Below, in pieces: positions 34,122 through 44,091 of a stretch of 64,000 bases of DNA. The first letter of the stretch is position 1. Every line of letters starts with the position of its first letter. The position numbers were made by a program, and so were the translations under genes. The stretch is taken from assembly GCF_026341855.1 (NCBI RefSeq), contig NZ_JAPENW010000001.1, forward strand, positions 1,922,001 to 1,986,000, given 5' to 3'. The notes under the pieces are model-generated. The model did no database searches. It was not told the DNA's origin and saw only the letters and a list, made by a program, of their open reading frames with translations. This DNA comes from Streptomyces sp. NBC_00568. Lineage in GTDB: Bacteria > Actinomycetota > Actinomycetes > Streptomycetales > Streptomycetaceae.

Positions 34122-36533
34122 CTAACGCTTGATCAGATCCTTTTTGCCGCAGGCCAGTCCGTCCTTGCTGGGATCGAGTCCGAGCGGATCGTCCTTTCCG
34201 TTGATCCGCAGCCGCCCGTAGTCGTTCTTCTTCAGCCACGCGCAGCGGGAGGCCGTCGTCTTCTTCACCCCGTCCGGGAAGACCGTCGGCACACAGACGT
34301 TGATCGTGCCGTAGTGGCGGTCGCAGCCGGAGATGGTGGTGGACACCTTCTGGGAGGCCCGCTTCTTGCCCGGTTCCGTGACGGTGCCCTCCAGGGAGTC
34401 GGCGAAGGAGTGGACATGTGCCGAGGCGGTGTCCCCGGCGAGCGCGGACGGCCCCTGGAGATGCACCCACTTGGCCACCGAGGGAACGCCGTTGGCGTCG
34501 ACCGCGAAGAGCATGTACCAGCCGGGCGGCGCCATGTTGGGGTTGCTGGTCACATTGAGGTCGACGTTGTTGCCGTCCACGCTCAGCGGCAGGTCCACGA
34601 ACCGCTGATTGGGGTCGGACGAGTGCGTCACCGCGGCGGGCCGGATCAACTCCGCCTTCACGATGGGCCGGTCGACCGTGATGCGCTGCGTGTCCCCATA
34701 CACCCACTCGTTGTCGATCACCGAAGTGATCGTCGGACGGGTGCCCTTGAGGAGGTACGGCGGGGTGTAGATGGACACGTTGTGGTTCCAGGTGCCGTTG
34801 CCCGGGTTGTCACCGGTGGCCATCACCCGGCCGTCGGGCAGCAGGAACGCGGAGGAGTGATAGCCACGCGCCTGCGGGTCGGCGGTCACCGGGTCGAAGG
34901 TCGAGGTCGCGGGGTCGAAGATCGACGCCTCGTAGACGGGATCGGCGCGGTTGTGCAGTCCGCCGCCCGTCTCCAGGACCTTGCCGTCGGGCAGCAGTAC
35001 GGCGGAGACGTACATCTTCCCCTGGGCCCCGGTCTGCGCCACCTTGCCGTTGCCGAGGTCCACCGTGCCCTGCGGGATCTGCGGGCCCACCGTGTACGCC
35101 GGGTTGGCGGCCTTGAGGTCGATGATGTCGGTGAGCCGGTTCGCGGCCGGGTTCGAGTCGATGTTGCCGCCGCCGATGGTCAGGACCTTCTGGTCCTGCG
35201 CGGGAGGCAGCAGCACGCTCGCGGACTGGTCGCGTTCGTCCTTGTTCTGCAGGCCGGGGACCGCGGTCGTGGTGTTGGCGTCGTAGTCGTAGATCGCCGA
35301 GCCGGTGCCCGGGGTGCCGTTGCCGAAGACATGGCTGCCCGAGTAGAAGAGCCGGCCGTCCTGCATGAGGATCATCGACGGGTACAGACCCCAGAACGAC
35401 CACGTCTGGTTGACCTGCCACAGCGGCAGCCACTGCTGCTGGGCGTTCGACCACCGCTCGGCGGTCACCGAACCCGACGAGTCCTCGCGCAGACCGCCGA
35501 ACGAGATGATGTCACCGTTGCCCAGCTCGGTGGCCGAGGGATACCAGTGACCGTCGTTCAGGTCGTTCGTCTTGCTGTACGTCTCGGTGACCGGGTCGAA
35601 GATGTACGAGTCCTTGTACCCCTCGTACCCGTGCCCGCCCGCGACCGGGAAGGCCTTGTTGCCGCTCATCACCAGCACCCGCCCGTCGGCGAGCTGGACG
35701 TGCCCGGCACAGAACATGTCCTTGGGCGTGGGGATCACCTTGTACGAGCCGGTCGCCGGGTTGTAGACCGCCGACGTGAACGTGCCCGCGTCGAAGTTCT
35801 CCTCGCTGTTCCCGGAACCCGCGATCAGCAGCACCTTGCCGTTCTTGAGGACGACGGAGTGCATGGAGCGCACCGGGTTCTGCGTCGGCAGGACCGTCCA
35901 CTTCCCGTTCGCGCACTCCTCGGCCGTGCCCGTGCAGGTGGCCGGCGGAACGGGGTCGGCGACCTGCTCCATCGTGTAGTCGTCGGTGGTCGCGGAGCCC
36001 GTGCCGTACACGGAGACGCCCCAGGTGATGCGGTCGGTGCCCGCCGGGACGGCCGGAGTGCGCACCGTCGCCTGCGTCCAGGCCGCCGCCATGTCCAGGG
36101 TCTTGAGGTCGGTCCAGTACTGCCAGCCCGCCGTGGTGTCGTGCCGGAAGAGCGTGATGGCCGCGTCGGGGGTCGTCGTCTTGTAGTAGAGCCCGAGGTC
36201 GTACTGCTTGCCCACGGTGACCACCGGGGCGCACGCGGCGGACTCGGTGATCAGCGCCTTGCGGTCGCCGTCGACCCGGCGGGTCAGCGTCACCTTCATG
36301 GCCTTGGAGCCGGAATGGGCGTCGGTCACGGTGGCGAAGCTGAAGTCGTTGTCGCCCCAGCCGGACTTCTCCCAGCAGGACGGCATCCCGTCCGTACCAC
36401 CGGTCTCGAAGCCCGGGTTCGTGATCAGGTTGACGGCCGACGCGGGCTGCGGCGATACGAGCAGCAGCCCGGCGGCCAGGCCCGTCACGGCCATCAGTGC
36501 GGTTCTCCGACGTGGTCTCACCCGGAATTTCAC
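34122..36533 (-). CDS. Secreted copper radical oxidase (galactose/glyoxal oxidase-like)
   Basis: 803-residue exported protein. A signal peptide (about 1-33, ending ASA-VN) is followed by a CBM-like beta domain (about 35-175), a kelch propeller and a DUF1929-type C-terminal domain. The galactose-oxidase copper site can be matched: Cys in DMFCAGH and Tyr in DGHWYPS (crosslinked pair), Tyr-His in ARGYHSSAF and His in AVTHSSDPNQR. The last ~75 residues contain an excalibur-like DPLGLDPSKDGLACG. It probably oxidises primary alcohols or aldehydes of sugars to generate H2O2. GTG 36533 has AGGAG upstream and overlaps the preceding stop. Confidence 0.9.
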   Translation of the reverse strand: MKFRVRPRRRTALMAVTGLAAGLLLVSPQPASAVNLITNPGFETGGTDGMPSCWEKSGWGDNDFSFATVTDAHSGSKAMKVTLTRRVDGDRKALITESAACAPVVTVGKQYDLGLYYKTTTPDAAITLFRHDTTAGWQYWTDLKTLDMAAAWTQATVRTPAVPAGTDRITWGVSVYGTGSATTDDYTMEQVADPVPPATCTGTAEECANGKWTVLPTQNPVRSMHSVVLKNGKVLLIAGSGNSEENFDAGTFTSAVYNPATGSYKVIPTPKDMFCAGHVQLADGRVLVMSGNKAFPVAGGHGYEGYKDSYIFDPVTETYSKTNDLNDGHWYPSATELGNGDIISFGGLREDSSGSVTAERWSNAQQQWLPLWQVNQTWSFWGLYPSMILMQDGRLFYSGSHVFGNGTPGTGSAIYDYDANTTTAVPGLQNKDERDQSASVLLPPAQDQKVLTIGGGNIDSNPAANRLTDIIDLKAANPAYTVGPQIPQGTVDLGNGKVAQTGAQGKMYVSAVLLPDGKVLETGGGLHNRADPVYEASIFDPATSTFDPVTADPQARGYHSSAFLLPDGRVMATGDNPGNGTWNHNVSIYTPPYLLKGTRPTITSVIDNEWVYGDTQRITVDRPIVKAELIRPAAVTHSSDPNQRFVDLPLSVDGNNVDLNVTSNPNMAPPGWYMLFAVDANGVPSVAKWVHLQGPSALAGDTASAHVHSFADSLEGTVTEPGKKRASQKVSTTISGCDRHYGTINVCVPTVFPDGVKKTTASRCAWLKKNDYGRLRINGKDDPLGLDPSKDGLACGKKDLIKR

Positions 36534-37735
36534 GCGGTTCTCCTCGCTGTGCGGCTCCCGCGCCCGCTCTGGCTGCTGCGGCGCGGCAGATAGACCAGCG
36601 CTTCGGTCCCGACGAAGCGCAGTACGAAGGTCGTCACCAGGGCCAGTGCCGTGGCGGACAGGGCACCCATGCCGAAGCGGTGGACGAAGAGCGCGATCAG
36701 CGGGATGCGCAGCACCAGATCGGCGTTGGCGAGCAGCGCGAACCGGCCCACGCGGTCCCACCGGCTGCGGTGCTTGCGGCGCTCGCGGAACAGCAGATGC
36801 TCGATGAGCAGGAAGTTCCAGGCCACGCCCAGCTGGTTGGCGAGGATCTCCGCCGGGACGTAGTGCACTCCGGCGGCGGTGAGCGCGTACAGGCCGAGCA
36901 GGTTCGGCACGAAGCCGGTGGCGCCGATCAGCCCGAAGACCACCATGCGGGCGACCGGCGAGGCGGTGCGCAGCCCGACGAGGTGGCGCAGGAACCGGAA
37001 GCCCTCCTGCGCGGTCGACTTGGACTCGCCCGCGAAACGGTCCTGGAAGACGAAGGGCACCTCGGTGACCTGGCGGGGACGGCTGCGCACGGCCAGTTCG
37101 AGCAGGATCTTGTAGCCGAGCGGCTGCAGGACCTCGGCCGTGACCGCGCTGCGGCGGATCGCGAAGAACCCGCTCATCGGGTCGCTGATGCCGCGCAGCC
37201 TGCGCGGGAAGAGCGTCTTGGTCAGCCAGGTCGCGCCCCGTGACACGGCGATGCGGTAGCCGCCCGCGAGTCCTTCCCGGCTGCCGCCCTTGATGTACCG
37301 GCTGGCGACCACGAGGCCCGCGTTCGCCCGCTCGCCCGAGGCGACCAACTCCGGTATCAGGGACGGCGGATGCTGGCAGTCCCCGTCCATCACGACGATC
37401 CACTGGGAGCTCGCCGCCTTGAGCCCCTCGACGACCGCGCCGCCGAGCCCGCCCTCGGGCACCTCGCGGTGCAGCACGGTCACCGGGAACGGGCAGTCCC
37501 GCGCGGCCTGGCGGATCACCTCGGGGGTGTCGTCCGTGGAGTCGTCCACGAAGACGACCTCGCAGGGCAGCCGCGCCGGCACCGACTCGGTGATCTGGTG
37601 CAGCAACTCCCGTATGTTCGCCGACTCATTGAAGGTCGGTACGACGATGGTGACGGCACCGGGCTCCGGGACCTCGGTGGCGCGTACCGCCGGGTCGCCG
37701 AGTTCGTCGGGGACAGTGCTCTCGAAGCTGCTCAT
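36530..37735 (-). CDS. GT2 glycosyltransferase fused to a GtrA membrane domain
   Basis: 401-residue membrane protein. Residues about 28-255 are a DPM1-like GT2 domain (VVPTFNESANI, FVDDSTDDT, MDGDCQHPP, SGFFAIRR); residues about 270-385 form the four-helix GtrA/DPMS domain. It probably transfers a sugar from NDP-sugar to polyprenyl phosphate, supplying a donor for the PMT-like enzyme encoded upstream. ATG 37735 overlaps the upstream stop and its own stop overlaps the oxidase start (GTGA). Confidence 0.9.
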   Translation of the reverse strand: MSSFESTVPDELGDPAVRATEVPEPGAVTIVVPTFNESANIRELLHQITESVPARLPCEVVFVDDSTDDTPEVIRQAARDCPFPVTVLHREVPEGGLGGAVVEGLKAASSQWIVVMDGDCQHPPSLIPELVASGERANAGLVVASRYIKGGSREGLAGGYRIAVSRGATWLTKTLFPRRLRGISDPMSGFFAIRRSAVTAEVLQPLGYKILLELAVRSRPRQVTEVPFVFQDRFAGESKSTAQEGFRFLRHLVGLRTASPVARMVVFGLIGATGFVPNLLGLYALTAAGVHYVPAEILANQLGVAWNFLLIEHLLFRERRKHRSRWDRVGRFALLANADLVLRIPLIALFVHRFGMGALSATALALVTTFVLRFVGTEALVYLPRRSSQSGRGSRTARRTA

Positions 37736-39408
37736 CGACTGCCTCCGGAACGGGCCGTGGTGGTGGTCTCGGTGCTGACGGTGGTGTCGTCGATCCGCCG
37801 GATCTCGATGCGGTCCTCGCCCCTGCCGAAGGTGGCGACCGCCGTGGAGTGCTCGATCGCGGCCTTCACATTGGGCAGGTCCACCGCGTCGCGCCGTACC
37901 GTCGGGGAGGCGACCACGTAGTCGAGGTCCTTCCAGCCGTGCGGCATCGTCTTGGTGACCGCGGGGTCGAGGTCTGCCTTGTAGAACCAGATGGCGCCGA
38001 GGCCCGGCCGGTAGCCGTTGTGCACGAGGTCGAGCCAGAGCGCGTCGTCGACCAGGACCCGGGTGTCCTCCGGGTTCTTCACCTCGGTCTTCAGCCATGA
38101 AGAGGCCGCCCGGTAGGGGGCGTTGGCGTCGGCGGTCACGGCGGTGCGATCACCGTCGTACCAGTGGGGCACCACGTAGGCGCCGGCGGCCACCACGAGC
38201 ACCGCCGCCAGCCCGCGGCGCCCCCACGTCACATACGTCCTCTCCTGGTCGGTCCGCCGTCTGCGCAGCACCGCGTGGGCGACGCTCGCGGTGCCTCCGG
38301 CGAGGACGAGGGCGAGGAAGGGGAGGGCCTGGATGACGTACATCGCGGGCAGGTAGCCGTTCGGGCGCAGGGCCACCACGGCGAGGATCGCCACGGTGAG
38401 CGCGGGTCCGGCCAGGGCGCGCGCGGTCACCGACCAGCGGAAGGTGACCAGGAGGAGCAGGGCGCCCGCGAGTCCGCCGAGCGGCAGGACCCGGTCGTAG
38501 TACAGCCAGGACTGCAGCACGCCGTACGAGCCGGTGCCCGACTCCAGGATGAACCCGGAGCCGGGGCGGCTCATCTGGTAGGTGATGCCCTCCCAGAGCG
38601 AGACGTGTCCGCCGCCCGGGAACAACTCACCCTTCAGCAGGGCGAAGAGCGGGTACGCCGTGCCGATCAGGACGCACGCGGTGACGGCGCCGGTGATCGC
38701 GAACTTGCGCGTGTCCCGATGGCTGTGCCGCCACATCGTGATGAACAGCGCGGGCAGGATGACCAGCATCGTCTCCTTGGTCAGCACCGCGGTGGCGGCC
38801 GCGAGGCCCGCGCCGAAGTGGTGCCAGAGATGACGGCTCGGCGAGGCGGCCAGGCAGAACGCGAGCAGCGTCCACATCACCGCGATGTTGTCGAGGAAGA
38901 TCTCCCGCTGGAGCACGACCGAGAGCGGGGAGAGCCCGAAGAGGACCATCGCGAGGCCGGCCGCCCAGCGCGGCAGCGACAGCCGGCGCGCGAGGACGTA
39001 CAGCAGGACCGCGCTCACCGCGCTGACCACGAGCATCGCGAAGCGCATCGAGCCGACGGTCATCAGCGAGGGGCTGATGTGCGCGGGTATCCAGGTCAGC
39101 ATGGCTATCTGGATCCAGCCGAGCGGCGGATGGTCGTACCAGTACGTGTAGTGGGCCAGGCCCTTGCCCTGCTGGACGGCCCAGGCCTGGGCGAGGTAGG
39201 TGCCCTCGTCGTCGCTGAGGGTCGGGTAGGCGGCGATGTTCCAGCCCTGCACGACGAGGATCGCCGCGAGCAGCACCGCGCACAGGATCAGATCGGAGCG
39301 CGAGCTGCGAAAGCGTGAGGCCGGAGGGGACGTCGGGACGATTTTGGGCGCAGGAGGCCGCTGCGCGGGGACCGTGGGTGTGGTCGCCGCGGGAAGGGTG
39401 GAGGTCAC
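37732..39408 (-). CDS. PMT/ArnT-like polyprenyl-phosphate-dependent glycosyltransferase
   Basis: 558-residue protein with about 11-12 hydrophobic segments of the GT-C (PMT_2) type. The first outer loop carries the catalytic-type acidic residues in YPTLSDDEGTYLAQAW, then YWYDHPPLGW. It would transfer a lipid-linked sugar on the outer face of the membrane. GTG 39408 overlaps the stop of the upstream GT2 gene, and the stop overlaps the GT2-GtrA gene, so the operon is tightly coupled. Acceptor unknown. Confidence 0.9.
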   Translation of the reverse strand: MTSTLPAATTPTVPAQRPPAPKIVPTSPPASRFRSSRSDLILCAVLLAAILVVQGWNIAAYPTLSDDEGTYLAQAWAVQQGKGLAHYTYWYDHPPLGWIQIAMLTWIPAHISPSLMTVGSMRFAMLVVSAVSAVLLYVLARRLSLPRWAAGLAMVLFGLSPLSVVLQREIFLDNIAVMWTLLAFCLAASPSRHLWHHFGAGLAAATAVLTKETMLVILPALFITMWRHSHRDTRKFAITGAVTACVLIGTAYPLFALLKGELFPGGGHVSLWEGITYQMSRPGSGFILESGTGSYGVLQSWLYYDRVLPLGGLAGALLLLVTFRWSVTARALAGPALTVAILAVVALRPNGYLPAMYVIQALPFLALVLAGGTASVAHAVLRRRRTDQERTYVTWGRRGLAAVLVVAAGAYVVPHWYDGDRTAVTADANAPYRAASSWLKTEVKNPEDTRVLVDDALWLDLVHNGYRPGLGAIWFYKADLDPAVTKTMPHGWKDLDYVVASPTVRRDAVDLPNVKAAIEHSTAVATFGRGEDRIEIRRIDDTTVSTETTTTARSGGSR

Positions 39409-40667
39409 GCAGGAACGTCCTCTCGGATCACTTCGGTGAGATGCGCGCCGACATGACTGGTCAACTCCCAGTCATTGCGCCCCCGTTGCTCGCGCCAGAC
39501 GGCGCGTACGGCGGCACCCGCGAGCAGCACCTGATAGAAGGGACCGCCGACGACGAGCTTCAGGTAGTGCACGAAGCGGACGCGAAGCCCGTACTGCTTA
39601 CCGAAGTCGTGCAGTCCGACGAGCTCGAAGACGAAGGTGACCAGAGCGGTCACGGCCGGCAGGAACGTGATGAAGGCGATCCCGACGGGCACGTCGAGGA
39701 AGAGCGCGACCGCCACGTTGAGCGGGATGATCACACCGGAGACCGCCTGGAGATACGGCGTCATCAGCGTGTAGCGGGCGAGCAACCGCTGCCCGAAGCC
39801 CGGCAGTTGCTTCCAGTCGCGCTTGCGGTAGACCTGCAGGAAGCCCTGGTTCCACCGGGTGCGCTGCTTGAGCAGCGACATCAGGGAGCCGGGCGTCTCC
39901 TCCTTGGTCACCATGTCGGAGTCGTACGCGACGACGACCTTCTTGCCGACACTGGACAGCCGGACGCCCAGATCGCAGTCCTCCGCGAGGCAGTTGGGGT
40001 CCCAGCCGTCGGCTTCCCGCAGGACCGCCGTCCTTACGAAGACGGTGTTGCCGCCGAGCGGGATGAACCCTTTCTGCGCGTGCAGATGAAGGCGCGAGCG
40101 GAACCAGAAGAAGTACTCCAGGCAGTTGCGCAGGCTGTACCAGCTGGAGTGGAAGTTGATGAGCTGCACCCCGCCCTGGACGACGTCCGCCTCCGTCGTG
40201 CGGAACGCGTGGTCGACGTGGGCGAGCAGCTCCGGATGCACCTGGTCCTCGGCGTCGAAGACCCCGACCACATCGCCGCGGCAGTGCGGCAGGGCCGTGT
40301 TCATGGCCTTCGGCTTGTTCTTCTTCTCGTGATGGTCGACGACGACACGCACGCGCGGATCGCGCGCCTCGGCACTCCGGGCCACCGCGGTGGTCTCCGG
40401 GTCGTCGTGCCCCACGATCACGATGATCTCGAAGTCGGTGTGGCTGGATTCCAGCAGCCGCTGGATGGTGTGGTCGAGCACCGCCTGCTCGTGCCGTGCG
40501 GGCAGCAGCAGCGAGAAGGACAGGCTCTCACCCCCGTCCGGACTGCTGAAGCGGGTGGAAGCGAGCACTTCGGGCGTACGCCACGCGTGCATCTGCCACC
40601 ACAAGGTGAAGGCCGCCATCCAGAAGAGCGCCAGAGAAACGGCAGCGATGAAGACAGACGTGAGCAA
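39405..40667 (-). CDS. Processive GT2 glycosyltransferase (CslA/cellulose-synthase-like)
   Basis: About 420-residue membrane glycosyltransferase. An N-terminal membrane helix is followed by a GT2 domain with LLPARHE, the FDAEDQ acidic motif, AEDCDLG and KQRTRW (QxxRW-like, typical of processive synthases), then about four membrane helices. It probably builds a beta-linked polysaccharide. TTG 40667 is preferred because GGGGG lies just upstream; the frame extends to GTG 40715 without a binding site. It is the first gene of a four-gene overlapping operon ending in a copper radical oxidase, recalling the CslA-GlxA pair of Streptomyces hyphal tips. Confidence 0.88.
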   Translation of the reverse strand: MLTSVFIAAVSLALFWMAAFTLWWQMHAWRTPEVLASTRFSSPDGGESLSFSLLLPARHEQAVLDHTIQRLLESSHTDFEIIVIVGHDDPETTAVARSAEARDPRVRVVVDHHEKKNKPKAMNTALPHCRGDVVGVFDAEDQVHPELLAHVDHAFRTTEADVVQGGVQLINFHSSWYSLRNCLEYFFWFRSRLHLHAQKGFIPLGGNTVFVRTAVLREADGWDPNCLAEDCDLGVRLSSVGKKVVVAYDSDMVTKEETPGSLMSLLKQRTRWNQGFLQVYRKRDWKQLPGFGQRLLARYTLMTPYLQAVSGVIIPLNVAVALFLDVPVGIAFITFLPAVTALVTFVFELVGLHDFGKQYGLRVRFVHYLKLVVGGPFYQVLLAGAAVRAVWREQRGRNDWELTSHVGAHLTEVIREDVPA

Positions 40668-40851
40668 CAGATCCCCCCAGATCCCCAAAAACCCCCAGTC
40701 GCGACAGCGCGTCACTGCTGTCGCGTCACCGTGGCGAGACTATGGGCGATCTGTGAAGTGCACAGGTTGTTCTGGTGAAGAGCGTGTTTCATCACACTCG
40801 GTCGAGTTCCTGAACAATCCGCACGCTAGGGGCGTTTGGGCCGGTTGGGAA

Positions 40852-42888
40852 TCACACGTTTCGGCCGTTCAGAGCCGTGCGAAGCCGGTCAGGATCGGTC
40901 GTCGGGGCGTCGCACGCGAAGTTACGGCAGACGTACGCGGCCGGCTTGCCGTCCACCAGCGGTCGGCCGGAAAGCAGCGGCAGCTCGTCACTCTCCGGAA
41001 CCCCCACCGCCACGACGGCACCCGGCGCGGTCCCCAGAAGGGCCGCGCGCCGCAAGGCCGTTGTGGCCGGATCACTCCCCTCCCCCACCACCGCGACCTC
41101 CCGCGGACCGTCGAGCAGCGCCTCGGCCACCGCGAGCCCCCACCCGATGAAGCGGGGAGCCCGCGGCCCCAGCGCCTTCACGACACCCAACGCCCTTTCC
41201 GCCGCGGTGCGATGGGGTTCCGCACCGGTCTGCGCGGCATACGACAGCAGCGCTCCGGCCGCCGCGCTCCACCCCGAGGGCGTGGCGTTGTCGGTGGGGT
41301 CCTGCGGGCGGCGGATCAACCGCTCGGCGTCGGCGGCCGTGTCGTACAGCGCACCCGACTCGGAGTCCGTGAACTGCGCCAGGACGTGGTCGAGCAGGAA
41401 CCCGGCGAATTCCAGCCAGACCCCTTCCCCGGTGACGGAGGTCAGCGCGAGGAAGCCCTCGGCGACGTCCGCGTAGTCCTCCAGCACCCCGGCGTGGGCG
41501 CCGACCCGGCCGTCCTTGCTGGTACGGGCCAGCCGCGCCCGGTCGTCCATGTGCAGCCGTACGAGGAGGTCGGCGGCGCCGATCGCGGCCTCCACCAGAT
41601 CGGGGCGGTCGAAATAGGCGCCGGTCTCCGCGAGGGCGGCCACCGCGAGCCCGTTCCAGGCGGCGACCACCTTGTCGTCGCGTCCCGGGGCAGGCCGCCC
41701 GGCCCGCGCCGCGAGCAGCCGCTCCCGCAGGGAGGCGACCTTCTCGGCGTCGAACACCCCCTCCTGCTGAGGAAGTTGGAGTACCGAAGCCCCCTCCTCG
41801 AAGGTGCCCTCCTCGGTGACCCCGAAGTACTGGACCGCGAGTTCGGCGTCCGCGTCCCCGAGCACCTCGCGCAGCTGCGCGGGCGTCCACACGTAGTACG
41901 CGCCCTCGACATGCCGCCCGGTGCCGTCATCGCTGTCCGCGTCGAGAGCGGAGGCGAACCCGCCCTCGTTCGTACGGAGTTCGCGCACCAAGAAGTCGGC
42001 GGTCTCCAGAGCGACCCGCCGGGCGAGCTCGGATCCGGTGGAACGCCAGAGATGGGCGTAGACGCGGCAGAGGAGGGCGTTGTCATAGAGCATTTTCTCG
42101 AAATGCGGGACGACCCACTCGCGGTCGACGGAGTACCGGGCGAAGCCGCCGCCGAGCTGGTCGTAGAGGCCACCGCGCGCCATCCGCTCGCAGGTGTCGA
42201 CCGCCATCTGCAGCGCGCCCTCGGCGCCGGTCCTCGCGTGGTGGCGCAGCAGGAACTCGATCACCATGGACGGCGGGAACTTGGGCGCTCCGCCGAATCC
42301 GCCGCGCGCTGCGTCGTAGTCCCGGGTGAGCCCGAGCAGCGCTCCGGCCAGCTCCTCCTCGCCCGGCACCTGGCTGTCCCCGAAGGACATCTCCCGCTCG
42401 GCCAGATCCCGCGTGATCTTCCCCGCGACCTCGGCGACCTCGTCCCGCCGGTCGGTCCAAGCGCTGGACACGCCCTCCAGAACCTGCCGGAAGGACGGCA
42501 TGCCATGACGGGGCTCGGGCGGGAAATAGGTCCCGAAATAGAAGGGCTCAGCATCCGGAGTGAGGAACACGGTCATCGGCCAGCCACCCTGACCGGTCGC
42601 CGCCTGCACCGCCTCCATGTAGACGGCGTCGACGTCGGGCCGTTCCTCCCGGTCGACCTTGATGCTGACGAAGCGCTCGTTCAGATACGCGGCCGTCGCG
42701 TCGTCCTCGAAGGATTCGTGCGCCATGACATGGCACCAGTGACAACTGCTGTACCCGACGCTCAGCAGGACGGGTCTGTTGCTCGCCCGGGCCTCGTCGA
42801 AGGCCTCGGCCGACCAGGGCCACCACTGGACGGGGTTGTCGGCGTGCTGGAGCAGATACGGGGACGTCTCATGGGCCAGTCGGTTCAC
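40852..42888 (-). CDS. DUF255 thioredoxin-fold protein with six-hairpin domain (YyaL/SSP411-like)
   Basis: 678-residue cytoplasmic protein. The N-terminal ~165 residues are a thioredoxin-like domain with CxxC in [10 protein letters not shown] and the cis-proline region [12 protein letters not shown]. The remainder is an alpha/alpha barrel of glycoside-hydrolase type ([44 protein letters not shown]). The molecular function of this widespread family is unsettled. GTG 42888 lies 20 bp inside the end of the upstream regulator gene, so both are translated together. Confidence 0.92.
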   Translation of the reverse strand: MNRLAHETSPYLLQHADNPVQWWPWSAEAFDEARASNRPVLLSVGYSSCHWCHVMAHESFEDDATAAYLNERFVSIKVDREERPDVDAVYMEAVQAATGQGGWPMTVFLTPDAEPFYFGTYFPPEPRHGMPSFRQVLEGVSSAWTDRRDEVAEVAGKITRDLAEREMSFGDSQVPGEEELAGALLGLTRDYDAARGGFGGAPKFPPSMVIEFLLRHHARTGAEGALQMAVDTCERMARGGLYDQLGGGFARYSVDREWVVPHFEKMLYDNALLCRVYAHLWRSTGSELARRVALETADFLVRELRTNEGGFASALDADSDDGTGRHVEGAYYVWTPAQLREVLGDADAELAVQYFGVTEEGTFEEGASVLQLPQQEGVFDAEKVASLRERLLAARAGRPAPGRDDKVVAAWNGLAVAALAETGAYFDRPDLVEAAIGAADLLVRLHMDDRARLARTSKDGRVGAHAGVLEDYADVAEGFLALTSVTGEGVWLEFAGFLLDHVLAQFTDSESGALYDTAADAERLIRRPQDPTDNATPSGWSAAAGALLSYAAQTGAEPHRTAAERALGVVKALGPRAPRFIGWGLAVAEALLDGPREVAVVGEGSDPATTALRRAALLGTAPGAVVAVGVPESDELPLLSGRPLVDGKPAAYVCRNFACDAPTTDPDRLRTALNGRNV

Positions 42889-43453
42889 CCTTCCACTCTC
42901 CCACGCCCTCCGGGACGGCGAAGAAGCGCAGATGCATCGGGCGTGCCCCTTCGGGGGCATCTTCACGAGGGTGGCCGTACCGGTCGAGGAGCGCCCGGTA
43001 TTCCCGTACGAAGTCCAGGAGTTCGTCCTTGGTCATCCAGTTGCCGGATCGCTGGACCTGGGCCCACCCCTCGGGACCCGCGTACTCCTTGTGGGCCCGG
43101 AGGTACAGCCCGGTGTCCATCTCGATCTTCAGGCGCGCCACGCCCTCGACGGCGGCGAACTCCTCGGGGGTCATCGTGGCCGGATCGGGCGTGGTGTGAC
43201 GGAACGGCAGCGCTCGCCACCAGCGTTCACGGCCGCCCGACTTCTCCGCGATCTCCTCGATGAGGCGCTGGTCCGCCAGCTTGCGCAGGTGATAGCTGGT
43301 CGTGCCGGAACTCTCGCCGAGTTCCCTGGCGAGCACGGTCGAGTTCGCCTCGCCGTGCCGGCCGAGGTAGTCGAGGATGCGGCGGCGCAGCGGGTTGCCG
43401 AGGGACTTGTACAGGGCGGTGCGTTCGAGGCTGGTCAGCTCGGGGTCGGGCAT
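42869..43453 (-). CDS. ArsR-like winged-helix regulator
   Basis: 194-residue protein. Residues about 8-85 are a winged helix ([17 protein letters not shown], then [24 protein letters not shown]) of the HTH_20/ArsR-like class; the rest is helical with conserved-looking tryptophans and may sense a ligand. No metal-binding cysteines are seen. ATG 43453 lies beside an array of TGCAGAA repeats shared with the divergent membrane-protein gene, the likely operator. Its 3' end overlaps the DUF255 gene. Confidence 0.9.
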   Translation of the reverse strand: MPDPELTSLERTALYKSLGNPLRRRILDYLGRHGEANSTVLARELGESSGTTSYHLRKLADQRLIEEIAEKSGGRERWWRALPFRHTTPDPATMTPEEFAAVEGVARLKIEMDTGLYLRAHKEYAGPEGWAQVQRSGNWMTKDELLDFVREYRALLDRYGHPREDAPEGARPMHLRFFAVPEGVGEWKGEPTGP

Positions 43454-43484
43454 ACGACCACGGTATCCCCGGCCCGCTTCCCCC

Positions 43485-43533
43485 TGCAGAACAAATTCTG
43501 CAGAATTTTCTTTGCAGAACTTCCTCTGCGGTT
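43485..43533. promoter_or_regulatory. Direct-repeat operator array, 14-bp period
   Basis: TGCAGAA occurs at 43485, 43499 and 43513, with a degenerate TGCGGTT at 43527: four elements spaced exactly 14 bp. The second belongs to the 10-bp palindrome TTCTGCAGAA (43496-43505). The array fills the gap between the divergent regulator (start 43453) and membrane-protein gene (start 43547), so autoregulation and control of both directions are likely. Confidence 0.65.
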
Positions 43534-43546
43534 CTATCGTGGAGGC

Positions 43547-43999
43547 ATGCGGACGAATCGTGCTGTCATGCAAAGCAACTGGGCTCTCGTGCTGCTCGGC
43601 GTCACCGCCGTGGCGCTCGTGCCATGGACGGTGCTCCTCGTGCGTACGCTCCCGGCGAGCACCGAGGTGCGGAACTGGCAGGTGGCCTGGGTGGGACTCG
43701 ACGTGCTGATGGCGGCGGGCTGCGCGGCCACCGCCGTGCTGGGGCTGCGCGGCGATCCGCACGCCCGGCTGACCGCTTCGGCGACGGCCGCGGTCGCGGT
43801 GCTCGACGCCTGGTTCGACATAACCACCGCGCAGCCGGGCGCTCCTCTCGTCCAAGCCCTGGCCTGCGCGGTGGCGGAGGCCGCGCTCGCCTGCGCCTGT
43901 GTCTTCCTCGCCCTCTCCAAGGGGCGTGCCCCGCGCGAAGTAAAGGACGAGTCCCGTGCCTCGGAAAGCGCGGGCTCCGGGACCGGTCGGCGGACGTGA
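43547..43999 (+). CDS. Small four-helix membrane protein
   Basis: 150-residue protein with four predicted membrane helices (about 12-32, 46-66, 74-94, 98-122) and a charged cytoplasmic tail. ATG 43547 follows GTGGAGG. Its single tryptophan-containing ATAAVAVLDAWFDITTAQPG segment recalls small uncharacterised actinobacterial membrane proteins. It is divergent from the winged-helix regulator and is the probable regulated target. Confidence 0.75.
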   Translation: MRTNRAVMQSNWALVLLGVTAVALVPWTVLLVRTLPASTEVRNWQVAWVGLDVLMAAGCAATAVLGLRGDPHARLTASATAAVAVLDAWFDITTAQPGAPLVQALACAVAEAALACACVFLALSKGRAPREVKDESRASESAGSGTGRRT

Positions 44000-44091
44000 C
44001 CGTCGGGGATTGATCGTCGGCCCTCTCGCGTTCGCGTCCTCCCCGAAGGACACTCATAGGCCAGGGAGTTGCTGCCGGAGGGGGACGTGAC

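Noticed and set aside
40390..43263. 957-codon plus-strand frame opposite the DUF255 gene
   Set aside because: Reverse-strand shadow of genes with recognisable motifs (CxxC thioredoxin, winged helix).
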